Positions 13,703 to 25,529 are shown, counted from the stretch's first letter. The stretch is 64,000 nt of DNA from Oxytricha trifallax (GCA_000711775.1 ARYC01000611.1:62001-126000); one strand, 5' to 3'. Numbers and translations are program-made. Notes: generated by a model not told the origin, from the letters alone.

Positions 13703-15054
13703 TCAGATTTTACAATCTTCCCATATTCCATACTTCTTTTTACCTTCTATTGATAGGATGATGCCTAATCCATGCTACTTGCCATTATGCCACCAACCAG
13801 CATATTGCTTATTTTCATACTAATTATATAGCCTGAAGCATACTTTTTGTCTTCTTTGTAAAATCCTTCATAGAGTCTGCCATCTTACCAAGAGTATACT
13901 CCGAATTCATCCATGATATTTGATTTGCAATGTCCGACATATTTTTCACCATAAGACCACTGATAGAATCCGTAACCTGCTATCTCATTATCTAGCTACT
14001 CTCTTTCATACTGTGCAACATCAGCCCACTTGTAGTTTTCTAGACCATTTTTCTTGCCTTACTAATATTGGCCTTCAAACAAAGATCCATTGGGCCATTC
14101 TTCCTTACCAAATCCATGCTAAAAATCTTTGAACCACTAACCTCCGTAGCGAACACCATTTAAATGAATGTAGACTCCATGACCATAAGCCTTGTCTTCA
14201 GAGCACTGACCTTCATAAATTTCCCCTTCCCTTGGCCATACGAAGATTCCATTGACCTTCATAAAAGCACCATCTTGCTTTTCATAAAACCATTAAACAA
14301 AAAAAGGTTTTTGTTTAATGTTAATAAAATAAATTCCATGACTCCATTACCTTATCTAAATCTTCCAAGCCATTCTCCAGAATACTTTGCCCCAGTTGTC
14401 TTGTAAACATACTCCTTGTATATAACTTTCTGTTTTTATTCAAATTTCTTCTATTTTGAAAGCGTCTCTTGAAACTCATCGTCCAAGAAATACTTCTTTT
14501 TGAAATTTTGTTGTTAAAGCTTAATTTTAAGTTATTAACGGATCCTTTATCCCCTCTATAACGATTAAAAACTAATTGTAATTAACTTGCGAATAAATTT
14601 ATAATCATACTCACAAGATAATTTGTTTTAATTTCACCAATTGCACAATTATTATGCAATAGTTGATTGCCATATTTCTTATTAAACTAGTCTAACTATC
14701 ATTTGATTATAGTGGGTATCGCCTACAGAGCTTGCTAGTATGATTAAGTTCTCAGTTGTGTCCTACTGCCTGCTGTATCTTTCCTGATTTCACTGTTATT
14801 CTTGTTTATTAATCTTTTTTACGAAACCATCAGAGGTTCTTGACATTTCTAGTCCTCAAATTTATATTTTCATAAAAGTATAATTAAAATGTAATTTCAC
14901 ACTTTTTAAAGCCATAAAAATTTAATAATCATTCAAATTACATTATCGTCTTATTCGTAAAATAAAACAATAAATTAAATGTGATACTAAAAATTAGAAT
15001 TAAAGTTTACTTCTTGTCTCCAAAATTGCAATCGCAATTATTACAATTTCCCAT
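13703..15054 (-). CDS. MORN-repeat protein with possible N-myristoylation signal
   Basis: The stop TGA is at 13705-13703. The 3' half encodes successive MORN repeats: KYSGEWLGRFRQGNG, GEIYEGQCSEDKAYGHG, NGVRYGGQWFKDFQHGFG, NGSLFEGQYQQGKKNG, YGEKYVGHC, RLYEGFYKEDKKYASG and QYAGWWHNGKQHGLG. The likely first exon begins at 15054 with MGNCNNCDC, a Gly-2 start typical of N-myristoylated and palmitoylated proteins. MORN repeats bind lipid or form extended scaffolds, often at membranes, basal bodies or the cortex of ciliates. Coding is interrupted between 15010 and 14530 and again near 14370-14280 by introns or IESs, and there is a one-base frame change near 13840. Gln codons include TAA/TAG. Exact exon borders are not fixed. 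Confidence 0.75.
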
Positions 15055-15366
15055 TTTATATCTCCTCAAAATATTATTTCCCAAATAATATTATATATCA
15101 TTTTCGAAGTTTTTTCTATATGTTTATTTACTATTGATATCAGCAATATTAAAATAAATTATTCAAGTTTTCAAAGATTCTTTTAAATTCTCATTTTTAA
15201 AACATACTAACTCTAAAATATTTTGAAGTAAGTTTTTGGTAAGAATTTATAATTTATATATTAAAATAATCATGAATTGATTCATTAACTGTTAAAATTG
15301 TGGTTTTTAGTATCAAGTGAAACATTTATGCTTGATATTTACTAGTTCTTTGATATAATTTCATAT

Positions 15367-17295
15367 TCACTTGCAGCACCTTGTCTTGTTTAAAGCATAC
15401 CCCCAATATTTCAATAATTAATGCAAATAGTTAAAAGATAAAAAGAATTAATGACTCTTATTAGCATTTAAATTTAACTGATAAATATTCTATTGCATAA
15501 TGCTGTTCTTATCTATTACTCTAGTAGTGTTTATGAAATTTGAATTTGGCTTAATGGCTGAATTCCCAAAAGAGCTTGACACAGAAAAGTCATTCAATTG
15601 ATAGCTTTAATTGTTGAAGTCCTAACCAATATTATTTCCATTCCCGTTATGCATTAAAATTTTAGATGAAAGTCCTAAAAAACCTGTACCATTAAACAAA
15701 ATTGTATGCATTTAAATAGTTTTTCTTTCACTCATACCTTCTTCTTCATCTTTGCTGATAGCTATTTAGCTTAGGTTTAACCAAGAAATCTTATTTAATT
15801 ACTATTCTCATCTCCAGATAACAATTCCTCCACGTCATCCAACTCATCATTCATTAAGTCATCGTCTTAGACAATTAAAATATCGTTTAGGTTATGGCTT
15901 TTCTTAATTTCTTCTACTTCTTCGAATGCTTGTACCTCATTGAATTGATTGTAAGGATTTAGCTGTCCTCGCTTTTAGTTTGAGTATTTTCCCTTAGGTT
16001 CTATTCTTTTGAAGGAATCGTGATTCGAATCAATGTCTTCTTCGATAGAAGAATTGTCTTTTTTCACAATTTTTTACTTAAACTTTTTTATAAATGTTCA
16101 TAAATTTAAGGGTAGAAATTTAATTCATGATTTAATTGGACTTATTCAACAGACTTTTACTATGGTAAATTACAAATTTCAAGATTTTAATCATAAGAAT
16201 CATTAGAGTTTTTCTTGACGTATCTTTTGAACTTCTTAATTATTTTATTAGCCTTTTCTTACAATAAGTTTCTTATTAGATTAACATCATCTTTGGCTTA
16301 ACTACGAAGCAATAAATTGATTTTATGGGTTTTGATTTCATCAAATTCAGATATTTATCTCTGAATTCTATTCTTTAAATTATGAAAAGAAGGTCTTCCT
16401 TTAATTTAAGCATCACTATCACTTGAAAGCGAGTTCTTGACTCTGAAGTGTAAAACTCCTGACCTTGAGGGCTGATGATCTATCTTTTTAGAGTAGCTCC
16501 TATTGGAATTCCAATCGTCAAATTCTTTTAAATTTGACTAGCCAACAACACCAGAAAATACTACCTTCTCGCATTCATCATTAGAGAAGTATCTCCTATG
16601 TGCCAAGGGAATATTACCTGCATTACAAGGGCTGTTTAGCATGCCTGAATTTGAAATATCATCATTGGTCTAAGTCAGTTTTATTACTCTTCTTCCTGAT
16701 TGACTTTTCTTGACCTGTTTCGGTTGATAGAGGGATAAAAAATTTATGTTTACCAAATGATTTTTAAGTTAAATTATTTAAGCTTGAATAACATTTGAAG
16801 CTCGACATGTCGTTCTTTTTTTACAGGTTAGTTGAAATAAATAGCTTTAAAATAAATGGGGTTAATTGATGAAATAACTGAATTTTAGCTAGCATTATTT
16901 ATTGCTGTGACACTATTCAGATAACTCTGAGATTTAGCTCATGAAACAAATGCTTGCTAAGCATTCTACATTAGAGTTTGATTCGACAAACTAAGTTATC
17001 TAATCAAGTTATTAGTTTTACTACTTTAAAAGCTTACGTCATTTTATGCAGAATCTTTTTGTTTGGCATCTTACTGTCTCTTTTATAATATCTGATTTCT
17101 GACTAATTGATTGTTGTTTTGAGATAATGAAGAATTTGCAAACTTTTTCTGTGTTTGTGAAGAATAAGGGGGGACTTCTGATTTTCTTTGATAATCGCCT
17201 TTTCTCTTTCTACTCTAAGCATTTGATTGTGAGAAGGGAGTAAACTAAGCAAGTGATAAATTCTTGCTGGTGCTCAAGCCAGATTAGGTAGACAT
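15367..17295 (-). CDS. Gln/Asn/Ser-rich hypothetical protein
   Basis: Starts at ATG 17295-17293 (MSTQSGLSTSKNLSLAQ) and runs as a low-complexity Gln/Ser-rich chain with a basic patch (SRKRKGDYQRKSE). After an AT-rich break (about 16810-16745) it continues with an ordered-looking middle part (GRRVIKLTQTNDDISNSG, HRRYFSNDECEKVVF, then a helical run through LLLRSQAKDDVNLIRNLL). An acidic stretch follows (LIVQDDDLMNDELDDVEELL) and the 3' part reaches TGA at 15369-15367. An in-frame TGA lies near 16940, and the 3' part after about 15735 is in another frame, so further IESs, introns or sequence errors exist. No family recognised. Confidence 0.5.
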
Positions 17296-18309
17296 GCTTT
17301 ATTTAATTATGCGGGTTCGAAAGCGAACTATTTAATGTACCTGGAGATGTGGCTGATAGAAGTTAAAGTTTAGAGTAAGTTGTAGAATCTTTCTAAAGTG
17401 TTGTCTCGTGAAGTTTAAAAACATAGCTTAAGGCTTCAGATTTTGACCTTATGATGAATATTTCTTCTTGGAATATGATTAGAGTGGATCGTTAATCTTC
17501 CTTATTTACCCTAAATCTTAATAGTTTATATGAATAATTTTAACTTACTTTGCATTGTATTTAGAGAAATTACTTAGATTTTCCAAAGAATGATTAAACA
17601 ATAAAAATAAGTGATATTTAACTTATATTATTCATATAATATTAAAAATAGTCATAGGGTATAAATAGTTGTAATCAATAGTGAAATATGGTTTTAATTA
17701 AAAGTAAAATCATTTTTAAGATCTAAACTTATATTAAATCTTATCAATAAAGTAACCAATTAAAATTGTTAAATGTATAATTATACTATGATTATTGGCT
17801 AAAATTATTACTCTTAAATAATATAATTAGGTATAATTAAATGAAAGTTAATATTAATAAAAAGTTAAACTAATTTATTTATACGAGCTAAGTCAAAAAG
17901 ATCAATTTCGACTTAGCTCGTCAAATTAATTAATATTTCTAATAAATAATTATAAGAATTCTTAATTGTTGATTATTGATTACTACTACTTAAATATTCA
18001 AAATTTCTCTAATTGTTAGGGCTAAGCTAGATTAAGACTATGCTTTAAATCTGACTTTCAAATTCTAGATCTCCACTTGAGATGATATTCGATGAATAAT
18101 GCTTTGCCTTGAATGTTGACTATAACCCTCTATGTTTTCTTTGTTTTAAATCAAAATTTTTGATAGTTTTAAGTTTAGTAGATTTTAATGGTAGTTAGTT
18201 CATCACTCTTTTTCTAAGCTTTAACTGTCCGAGTTATTTAAATTAATGGAACTTCCACTGCTTGAGGAACAATTTATGACTGTTGTGGCTTTTCTACTGT
18301 AGAATTTAT
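17296..18309. other. AT-rich intergenic interval between two minus-strand genes
   Basis: Mostly AT-rich. The segment 18000-18300 has open minus-strand frames with Gln codons, but these overlap the 3' end of the methyltransferase gene and look like frame shadows. A 17-bp near-palindrome lies around 17880-17920 (ACGAGCTAAGTC and its reverse complement), which could form a hairpin. Nothing else seen. Confidence 0.35.
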
Positions 18310-21300
18310 TCATTGGGTTCGAGAGAGCTAAGTGTTAAGATCTTTTACAGTCTATGCTATTTTTTACTCATACTACATTATTTAAAGAATATGATCTGCG
18401 ACTCTTTTTGAATCTTAATCTCTAAATAAAAAGATAAAGCATTTACTTATAAATTATAGTTAATTTTATTGTTGATTATAAGTTTTGTACTATTCATAGT
18501 AATTTTAGTAGACTCCTCTATACTCTGGATCTGGATCTTTCGTATCGAATGTATTTACAGAGTTAATCTAATATAATAAGCTTAAGAAATGAATATCTGA
18601 CATTAAGAATAGGTATTTTGACATCGATTGAAACATCAAATGTTTGCTCTTTATTCGCTCTCATCTTTAGATATCCTTAAACAAGTTAACCCTTATTAAC
18701 ACCTAAAGGTTTTTTCAGCAGAAAGTACCTATGAGATGGTGGTGAGAAGAGACCTGTCTAAAGAGTAATATACTACTCTGAGCTTTTGAATATCGCATCG
18801 AAATATAGAGCATATCTATGGATTAGACCTGTTTTATCCATCTTGTGCTTGAAGAAAAAGTCAATCTCTTAAAGATCTTGCAGAAAACTTGTTTCAAAGT
18901 CGAAGATCATTCTATCGGGATTTTTACACAAACTAATAATGAATATTGAAAATTAAGAATAAAATAAGAAACACAGAATGGGTATACTAAGCAAAATATA
19001 AAGGGATGTCATATAAGGCGACATAGAGAACAATGAGTTCCTACACCTCGCAAAATTCTTTATAGAACTTATAAAGAACAATAAAGATTAATGGGGACTT
19101 CATATATTAGAAATTATTACTTTTGTCGATAGAAAAATCATCAGGAAAGGCTATCAGATTGTCAACAAATTCTAAAACCACCTGACAAGAATCTAATTCC
19201 AAGATGACAACAACTGCGACATAGTTCATTTATGGACTTGACAACTTTTTTAGATGCTTAGACTAGCATCTATTAACAACAAATTTATAAAACCCCAACA
19301 GACTTCAACAAAACCCCAATTTGAAATTGAAATTTAAAATGTCTAAATCCCTAGTCATTAACCACCACCTCCACCACTACTAGATATAGTAGATGATTCA
19401 GGAAGTTCAAGTTCACTCTCTGATAGTAGACTAGAAGATGATATTTAACCTAATAGAAATGCCGACCTCATTACAAAAAGAGCAATATACTCTGATAATG
19501 AAGAGGACTGGAGTTCCGAGGCAGAAAAACAACAATACGACGAATTCAACTAATCACAAACATTCTCAGACGATTCTAGTAAAAAACATTCGACCTCGAA
19601 GACTACCTTGAAATGATGTGCAGACAACGACTTCTATCTTCAGTCCATGACGTCAAAGACGTCACAGATGAAATTTAGTACTAAATAGGAGGTTAATAAG
19701 AAAATTAAAGTTTTGTACTAAATATGGATCCTAATTAAATCATTATAAATTATTAATAAATTTATTAAATAGAAGTTGGATCCACCTACGAACAAATGTA
19801 GACCATCTCTAAAGCACAACTCTAAAACAGATTCGACACTAGAGAATCCTGCTTATCAATCTGGATCAACACCATTTAATCCAAACTCTTCAGAGTAACA
19901 AGAAGATTCTCAGACGTCATTACTAGCATCTATACCCGACTATTAATAACTGACTGTAATAGTTGCAATGAATGACGAACAACTAGGAGACTTGATTAAA
20001 GATAGAACCAAATCTGCAGTTAATACCCCTCTACCCCTAATTAGCTTCATTAGGCTTTTATACATTGACATCCTGAAGAATGTCTCAGCTAACGAAGCAA
20101 CGTGCATTTCCATCGACGTAGACTATCATAACCATCTAAACAAAATTGAGATTCAAGTTAAATGCCTCCAAAAATACGCTAACTTTTTGAAGTCAGACCT
20201 TACTTAACTGATGACTACAAGATTAAAAGAACACATCAGACTTAAGGAACTTAGATTCTCAATCTAAATTAGAAATTTTGACACCCAATTTAATTTCAAA
20301 GAATAAGGAGATTAAATTTAAATACTCAACAGAAGAGGAGGAAAAGGAAGAAAATCAGGAAGAAAAGGGAAAAAGAAGAAGATGAAAGACTCAGTGAATG
20401 AGGAGAGAATCTTCTCATTAACTAAAAGGGGTTGTCCCTTACATGTTATCATGCATATTAGATCGGGAGTTCCCAGAAACCTCAGTGTGATCACATTATT
20501 ATTATAATAAAAATTATTATTATTATTATTACTAATAATGAATAATTTTATAATAAATTTCTTACTTTTTCTAAGATCATAAGCATCAATCAAAGTCTAT
20601 GATAGCTTTTCTTGCAATGTTTTTTTTTAGGCAACTTAAATCGAGTCCGTAAAAGTTTGTATAATCCCAAAACATGCACTTATTTTGTTGCTCAAGATGA
20701 ACAGCTTCATCATAGAATGGCATAATGCATAGATGAGAATTAGCAGGGAACATTTTCCCATTTGGCTTCAGGAACATTTCTCTTGCGATAAAATAGGTTT
20801 CAAGCATTCTTTTATTGAGTAAAAATATTCCCAATGGTTCACTGAATATTGTGTCGACTATTTTAGCAATCCTATCTTCTGGAATATCTCTAATTTCGAT
20901 TAAATGACCTCAATTATTTAAGACTACCCGTTTTTATAAATTAATCTTCTCGCGCTTTCTGCCATGTAAGAGGCTTCTATGGTGTAGACTTTTCTTTCAC
21001 CAGCTTATGCAGCAAATAAAAACAATATTCCTGAACCAGCTCCCACATCAATCACTATTTTATCTTGAAAGTCAATGAAAACCTGACACATTATAATTCA
21101 ATGATATAGTAATAAATCATCTAATTTCATTTGTTTTAATTTACAAATTATTGGAAAACTATAATAGAATTTGGAGTCAAAATACCTGCAAGCTTAATTT
21201 AAACTTATTATGATTTTATAGTATAATAATCTAAGCAGACTTAATAAAGTAATTTCTATTATTTCCTCAATCAATTACTTAAAGTAATAGCAGTATAATA

Positions 21301-21519
21301 TTTAATTTATACGAGCAACATATTAATGTATTATTTTAATTGCAATTTTTTTAGCTATTTTAAACTCTTCATATTTTTTATATTATTGATAAAAGCATTT
21401 CTATATTACGTGGTTCTTATTTTATCCATCAACATATTTTACTGATTCTGCAACTTGGAGTAGAATTCAAAATATTAGTGAACACTAGACTCTTCGTTGG
21501 TATTAATGCCTTCCACCAT
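18310..21519 (-). CDS. CARM1/PRMT-type protein arginine N-methyltransferase, in three MDSs
   Basis: Transfers methyl from S-adenosylmethionine to arginine, usually on histones and RNA-binding proteins. MDS1 (21519-21378) starts MVEGINTNEESSVHQYFEFY and reaches MLMDKIRTTQYRNAF. MDS2 (about 21095-20531) holds the SAM-binding motif DKIVIDVGAGSGIL, AAQAGERKVYTIEAS, the double-E loop region FSEPLGIFLLNKRMLE and FYGLDLSCL. MDS3 (18945-18310) holds the C-terminal barrel, with FSPPSHRYFLLKKPLGVNKG and MRANKEQTFDVSID, a 34-nt GT-AG intron (18568-18601) and TGA at 18312-18310. Apparent pointers are TATAA for MDS1-2 and a 14-bp repeat for MDS2-3; both joins keep frame. Two single-base frame changes inside MDS2 (near 20880 and near 20595, the latter in a TTT run) remain. 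The ANKxQSYDxSI-like motif points to the CARM1 branch. Confidence 0.85.
18932..18945. repeat. 14-bp pointer, copy 1 (methyltransferase MDS2-MDS3)
   Basis: ACTAATAATGAATA on +, repeated exactly at 20531-20544. It is read on the minus strand as the 3' end of MDS2 and the 5' start of MDS3. Joining the two copies keeps the methyltransferase frame (FIISLCKNPDRM). Confidence 0.8.
18978..20500 (+). CDS. Germline-limited ORF inside an IES, unknown function
   Basis: The plus strand is open under the ciliate code, with amino-acid-like composition and higher GC than its surroundings. It starts MGILSKIQRDVIQ at 18978 and has a helical segment (EFLHLAKFFIELIKNNKD, then WGLHILEIITFVDRKI). A proline run and an acidic Ser-rich stretch follow (PPPPPLLDIVDDSGSSSSLS, then SDNEEDWSSEAE), with a region around RFDTRESCLSIWINTI, and NDEQLGDLIKDRTKS leading to a Lys/Arg-rich C terminus (KGRKSGRKGKKKKMKDS). 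Frame changes occur about four times (TGA near 19240 and 19615, AT-rich gap 19680-19765, shift near 19965), so it is spliced, IES-bearing or decayed. No family recognised. It could be a germline-specific gene or the protein of an unrecognised mobile element; its position inside an IES means it would be lost from the macronucleus. Confidence 0.5.
20500..20536. repeat. TTA/ATT trinucleotide microsatellite
   Basis: An AT-only run of repeated ATT units with minor interruptions, next to the right pointer of the 1.6-kb IES. Such runs can also be tails of non-LTR elements, but no reverse transcriptase is seen. Confidence 0.6.
21091..21382. other. IES between methyltransferase MDS1 and MDS2
   Basis: TTATA at 21091-21095 and 21378-21382 (TATAA on the coding strand) flank about 282 nt of AT-rich non-coding DNA. 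Joining gives AFINNIMCQVFIDFQDKIV in frame, as the PRMT family requires. Confidence 0.6.
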
Positions 21520-21562
21520 CGAAGGATTTTAATACAGTCAAGCTTCTTGAATATCTTGTAAT

Positions 21563-21640
21563 CAAAACCCCAAAACCCTTTCAGTAGTTTGATTGAGTTT
21601 TTGATTGATAAAAGTAGACTATTAGTTCATTCTTTATTAG
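21563..21640. repeat. TBE A left inverted terminal repeat with telomere-like end
   Basis: CAAAACCCCAAAACCC followed by the TBE-specific sequence. The reverse complement recurs at 25590-25667. The tip copies the ciliate telomere repeat C4A4. Confidence 0.9.
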
Positions 21641-21712
21641 GGTTTATGTAGGGGTTTAATGTTTAAATGTAATGTATAGTAGTGTGTATTAGAGGGGTTT
21701 TATTTTTACTAT

Positions 21713-23121
21713 TCACTCAAACTATACCTTGGCATCATGTGCTAATTTTCTAAATTTGATATCTCCTATCCAGTTGATCATTTAGTCTATTGTTTGCTCT
21801 GCTCTGTGGTTTGGTCTTAAGATAATCTGCTCAGCCATATCTTTCATTTTACCTTTTATCTTATTCTAGTCTAGATATTGCTGTATTCTCTGCTTTGAAT
21901 CTTTCTCTCTCTTACAGCTATAGTAATCATTTCTTTGCATATCGCATTCAGCAATAATTGCTGCTAGAGCCCATACATCCCACTTAATATCACCATCTCT
22001 CCAGTCCTCCCTTTCTGGAAAGTATCCAGGAGTACCATAAACGTTGCCAAGTCCTGAAGCTTCAACTCTTTATGATCTATTGAAATCAATTATTACTACT
22101 CTGAGAGGTGAAAAGTCAAGCATTATATTCTCAGGCTTCAAGTCTTTATGAACATATCCTAAAGTGTACAACTCTTCTATGCCTTTGCAAACATTTGTAA
22201 GAATAAGAGGTGGCTATTTTGGAATCCTTTAATCTTAAATGTAGTCTCTTAATGTCATTTAATATAGAGGTAGGCGAAAAGCAACATGATCTTGAGCAAG
22301 CAGTATTGCATCGAGCTTAATTATAAATCTGCACTGTCTATCCCTTGCTTTAGTAAGAGCTTAGTACTCATTGACAAATTCCATTTGATACTTGTCATCG
22401 CATTTAAAGTAGTTGAATGGATAAATCTTGTATGCGAACTGCTTATTCAGTTTTAAGATAACTTTCCTTACATTCTTTAAGGTCAATTACATTTAAAATT
22501 GGAAGCTTTAGTGCTTGTATCTTCAAAGTGATTTTCACTATCTCAGAAGCTGGAAGGTTTCTCACTGCTTTAATAAGCTTATTTTCTTTCTTAACTCTTT
22601 GTTCCAAAGATTCTAAAGGGTCTCTTGGCTTTCTTTTTTGAAGGAAGACCTCACCAGTCTCAGGATCTATGACTTCAAACTTCTTGCCATGATGGTTTTA
22701 AGGTGAACTTTTAAATCCCTTGAATGGTTATATTGCTTATTGCAATAAGGGCAAAAATATTTTCCATCTATCTTATCATGCTTAATATAGAGCATGGCTT
22801 GTTAGAATGCTGCTCTAAGATATGACTCTTATAAGCAGATTTATAAGTGAAGTTCTTCTCACACTCTTCACATAAATTTAATGCTTTAATTTCTTTTTTC
22901 TCTTCAACCATTTTTATTGGAACTTCGCATTGAATTTCTTAGCTCTGCATTTGTATTTAACAACTGAATTGTTATTCAAAGTCTGAGACCTAAGGATAGA
23001 GAATTTCAGGTTCGTACTAGGTAAATGCATCACAAGTCTCAATTTTCTTTTGATTCATGAAGGAAAGTTTTTGCTGACTAATGCCAAGTAATGACGCTTT
23101 TCTTAGTAAGTTGCCGCTCAT
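21713..23121 (-). CDS. TBE 57-kDa protein: C2H2 zinc finger plus kinase-like domain
   Basis: Starts at ATG 23121-23119 (MSGNLLRKASLLGISQQ) and ends at TGA 21715-21713. The N-terminal part has a C2H2 finger (CEECEKNF, then H-x4-H). A basic linker follows (KKFEVIDPETGEVF), then a protein-kinase-like domain with HKDLKPENIM as catalytic loop, IIDFN in place of DFG, and GTPGYFPEREDW as an activation-segment end. The DFN variant leaves activity uncertain. One or two frame changes lie in the middle (about 22480 and 22700). The gene is convergent with nothing and lies at the end opposite the transposase, as in other TBEs. Confidence 0.85.
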
Positions 23122-23686
23122 TTTACAAATACTATTAATAATTATATAAGCTGTTTAAATTCTACCTTTATACACTAGTAAGAATGCATCTTCAAAGATT
23201 TAGAGAGGTCTAATGGGAACAGAGTGAGAGACATTAGTTTTATATTTCTAAAATTTTGAGATAATTTATATATTATTTCATCCATTTTATAAATTAAAAT
23301 GCACCTAAATGTGTTTTGGGGAGTTAGGTGGTGCTACTAAATATGTTCTCGTAAATTTAGGAGGGGAAGTTATAAAATTTAATATTTTTAATGCACCACC
23401 TAATACGGTTTTGAACTTTAATTTAACCTCCTAATTAAGTTTTAAATAAATTAAGAGCACCACCTAATTAAATTAATTATTATTAGGAGCAATTTAATGG
23501 AAAAAATTTGATAAAAATGGAAGTCAAACTCTGAAACTTAGAGAAAGTTCATCCATCTTTATCTATTTATCTGATTCAGGTTGACCTCCAAGTGGATCTC
23601 CCTATTTAGTAGTAAAATTTTAGTAAGTTTAGAATGGATATCCATAATTTTAATTTTCATTAACATTTATAGAAACTCGAAGCAAG

Positions 23687-24475
23687 ATGGAGTCTATGAA
23701 TGATGCAATGAAGAGAATTTAATCTCAAGATTTAATAGGAAAATTCAGAAGTAAAGAAATCTTTACAGATACTTGGTATAGCAAGGTTAGTTTTCACTTA
23801 TAACTAACTTATTAACCATAGTTGAATTGTCCTTACCAACACAGAAGGGAAAAAAATACATTCTTAAAAGCATTGCTAAGTGAAGAGAAAAAAGTTTTAA
23901 GTCTAATGAAATCAGAATGATCGAGATACCTAACTACCCTGAAATCTCAGTAACAAACCTCAATGATGATGCTATGAGTGATCCAGATGTTGCTCTCTAC
24001 CTTCCATCAAAACTGCAACTCTCTAATAAGTTGCCAGAGAGAAACTTCTTCTTTGGTGTCCTTGCAACTCTGAAACCTGAGTACTTAAATGAAGTCATTT
24101 AAGAAGCTCACAAGAAACGATACAGCATCTCTCCTGAAGAAAAAGAGAAGCAAGGTATTAAAATAAGTGACACCTGGCTGTAGGAACTTCAAAAGCATCC
24201 TTTCATCTCAAGTAAGCTTAGTCTTCTAACTTTATAGAAAAACCCGGTACTGCTATATACTTGATGAAAGAGCGCAGCAAATTAAACAGAGAGAGAAAGT
24301 CTCAAGTAAAACATGAATTGAGCAAGAGGCTCTTCAAAGATTTATAAAAGCCAGAAGAGATGAACATAGATGCAGAAGCTGGCACTAAGAGAAGAAACAT
24401 AGGACCAAGCAAGCCTTAAGAGGAAGAAAAGAAAGAGAAGCCAAATCCCTTTACGGGCAAATTTAATATGTAAAC
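23687..24475 (+). CDS. TBE 22-kDa protein, unknown function
   Basis: Starts MESMNDAMKRIQSQDLIGKF at 23687. A short GT-AG intron (about 23787-23822) falls after DTWYSK, and the same intron is seen in the other TBE copies of this window. It continues with MIEIPNYPEISVTNLNDDAM and LPERNFFFGVLATLKPEYLN to a basic C terminus near the transposase gene. No domain recognised; it is the conserved second ORF of TBEs and converges on the transposase. Confidence 0.8.
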
Positions 24476-24500
24476 TTATTCATTCGTTTAAATCTAAAAC

Positions 24501-25529
24501 TCATTTATAAACACAAAATCTCCCTTCTCTTGCGCATACCTTAGCTCTATCATCGCTGACTCTCTTAGCAGCACTCTTAATAAAATCTACTGTATCTATC
24601 TTCAGATCGTGCATCAGATGATAGAGCAGAAGTTTATTGTAGTGGCCTTTTAATAGCCCCCCAATATAATTCAATTCCATTGAACTAAGGGCTGTAAGGA
24701 ACATTAAATACAAGTGTTATGTTTAGCCTTTCATATTCCTTCCTTGAGTCTTTAGTTTTATGAACAGATAAGTTATCAACAAACAGAATAATCTCTTAGT
24801 CAGCGTACTTATCTCTGAGTTATTATAAGAACATTATGCATTATTCAGTCTTTATTGAACGAGGGTGGATAACATAAGTCTCGAGGCCACTATCTTCACT
24901 TATTCCACCAAGAATAGCATGAGTTTAAACCTTAACCTTTTAGACATAAACTTCTATATCACTATACCTCTTGTACCAAGACCTTGATATAAAGGTATTG
25001 AATGTAAATACAGCTTCATCAACGTGTATAAATTTATATTATGCTCTTAAGACCTCTACATTTAATCGAATATAAAATTTAAATTAGTCTTATAAAATGG
25101 AACATTAAAGTCAATCACTCTCTTAATGCGATTGACTGTCTTGTAAGATATTCCAGTCTTTTTATATATGTTAGCTATCGATTAAGCAGATATGTGAAGC
25201 TCAGGAAATTGGCGATGAAACATCACAGCCCTCTAGGCTAGAGAAAAATGAGCCCAATATTTAAGAGTCTTATCATTAATAAGATAGTCAATATGATGCT
25301 GCTAAAATTTTCGAGGTCTTTTAGGCTTAGAATTAAGATGCAATCTCTTTAAATTCAATGCTAATAGACAGTGAGACCTCACAGTTGCAGGAGATTTATG
25401 AAGTAGCCTTGCTATTGATGTATAATTAAGAATAGGTTTGAGTTTATCACCATATTAATCACATCCATAACGCAACTTAAACAATAAATCTATATACTCA
25501 CTGTCATTAATTGACCCCAAACCTCTCAT
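24501..25529 (-). CDS. TBE 42-kDa transposase (IS630/Tc1-type DDE)
   Basis: Starts MRGLGSINDSEYIDLLFKL at 25529 and ends at TGA 24503-24501, about 342 codons, the usual size. A helix-turn-helix region (SIARLLHKSPATVRSHCL) is followed by the catalytic acidic residues in FIHVDEAVFTF, ILFVDNLSVHKT and PQFNGIELYWG, the DDE pattern of this superfamily. TAA/TAG occur in frame as Gln. The gene begins about 140 bp inside the right terminal repeat. It looks intact apart from possible small changes. Confidence 0.9.

Larger units (their letters stand above)
18946..20544. other. 1.6-kb IES inside the methyltransferase gene
   Basis: This segment separates two parts of one conserved protein and is bounded by an exact 14-bp direct repeat (18932-18945 and 20531-20544). 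Removing one repeat copy plus the insert takes out 1599 nt and leaves an open frame. It is far longer than the 25-60-nt IESs elsewhere in the window, and it carries its own coding-like ORF on the opposite strand plus a TTA/ATT microsatellite at its right end. Confidence 0.75.

Noticed and set aside
20318-20593. Asn-rich minus-strand ORF starting at MIDAYDLRK as a separate gene
   Set aside because: Its first 20 or so codons are the end of methyltransferase MDS2 up to the pointer; the rest reads into the IES microsatellite.
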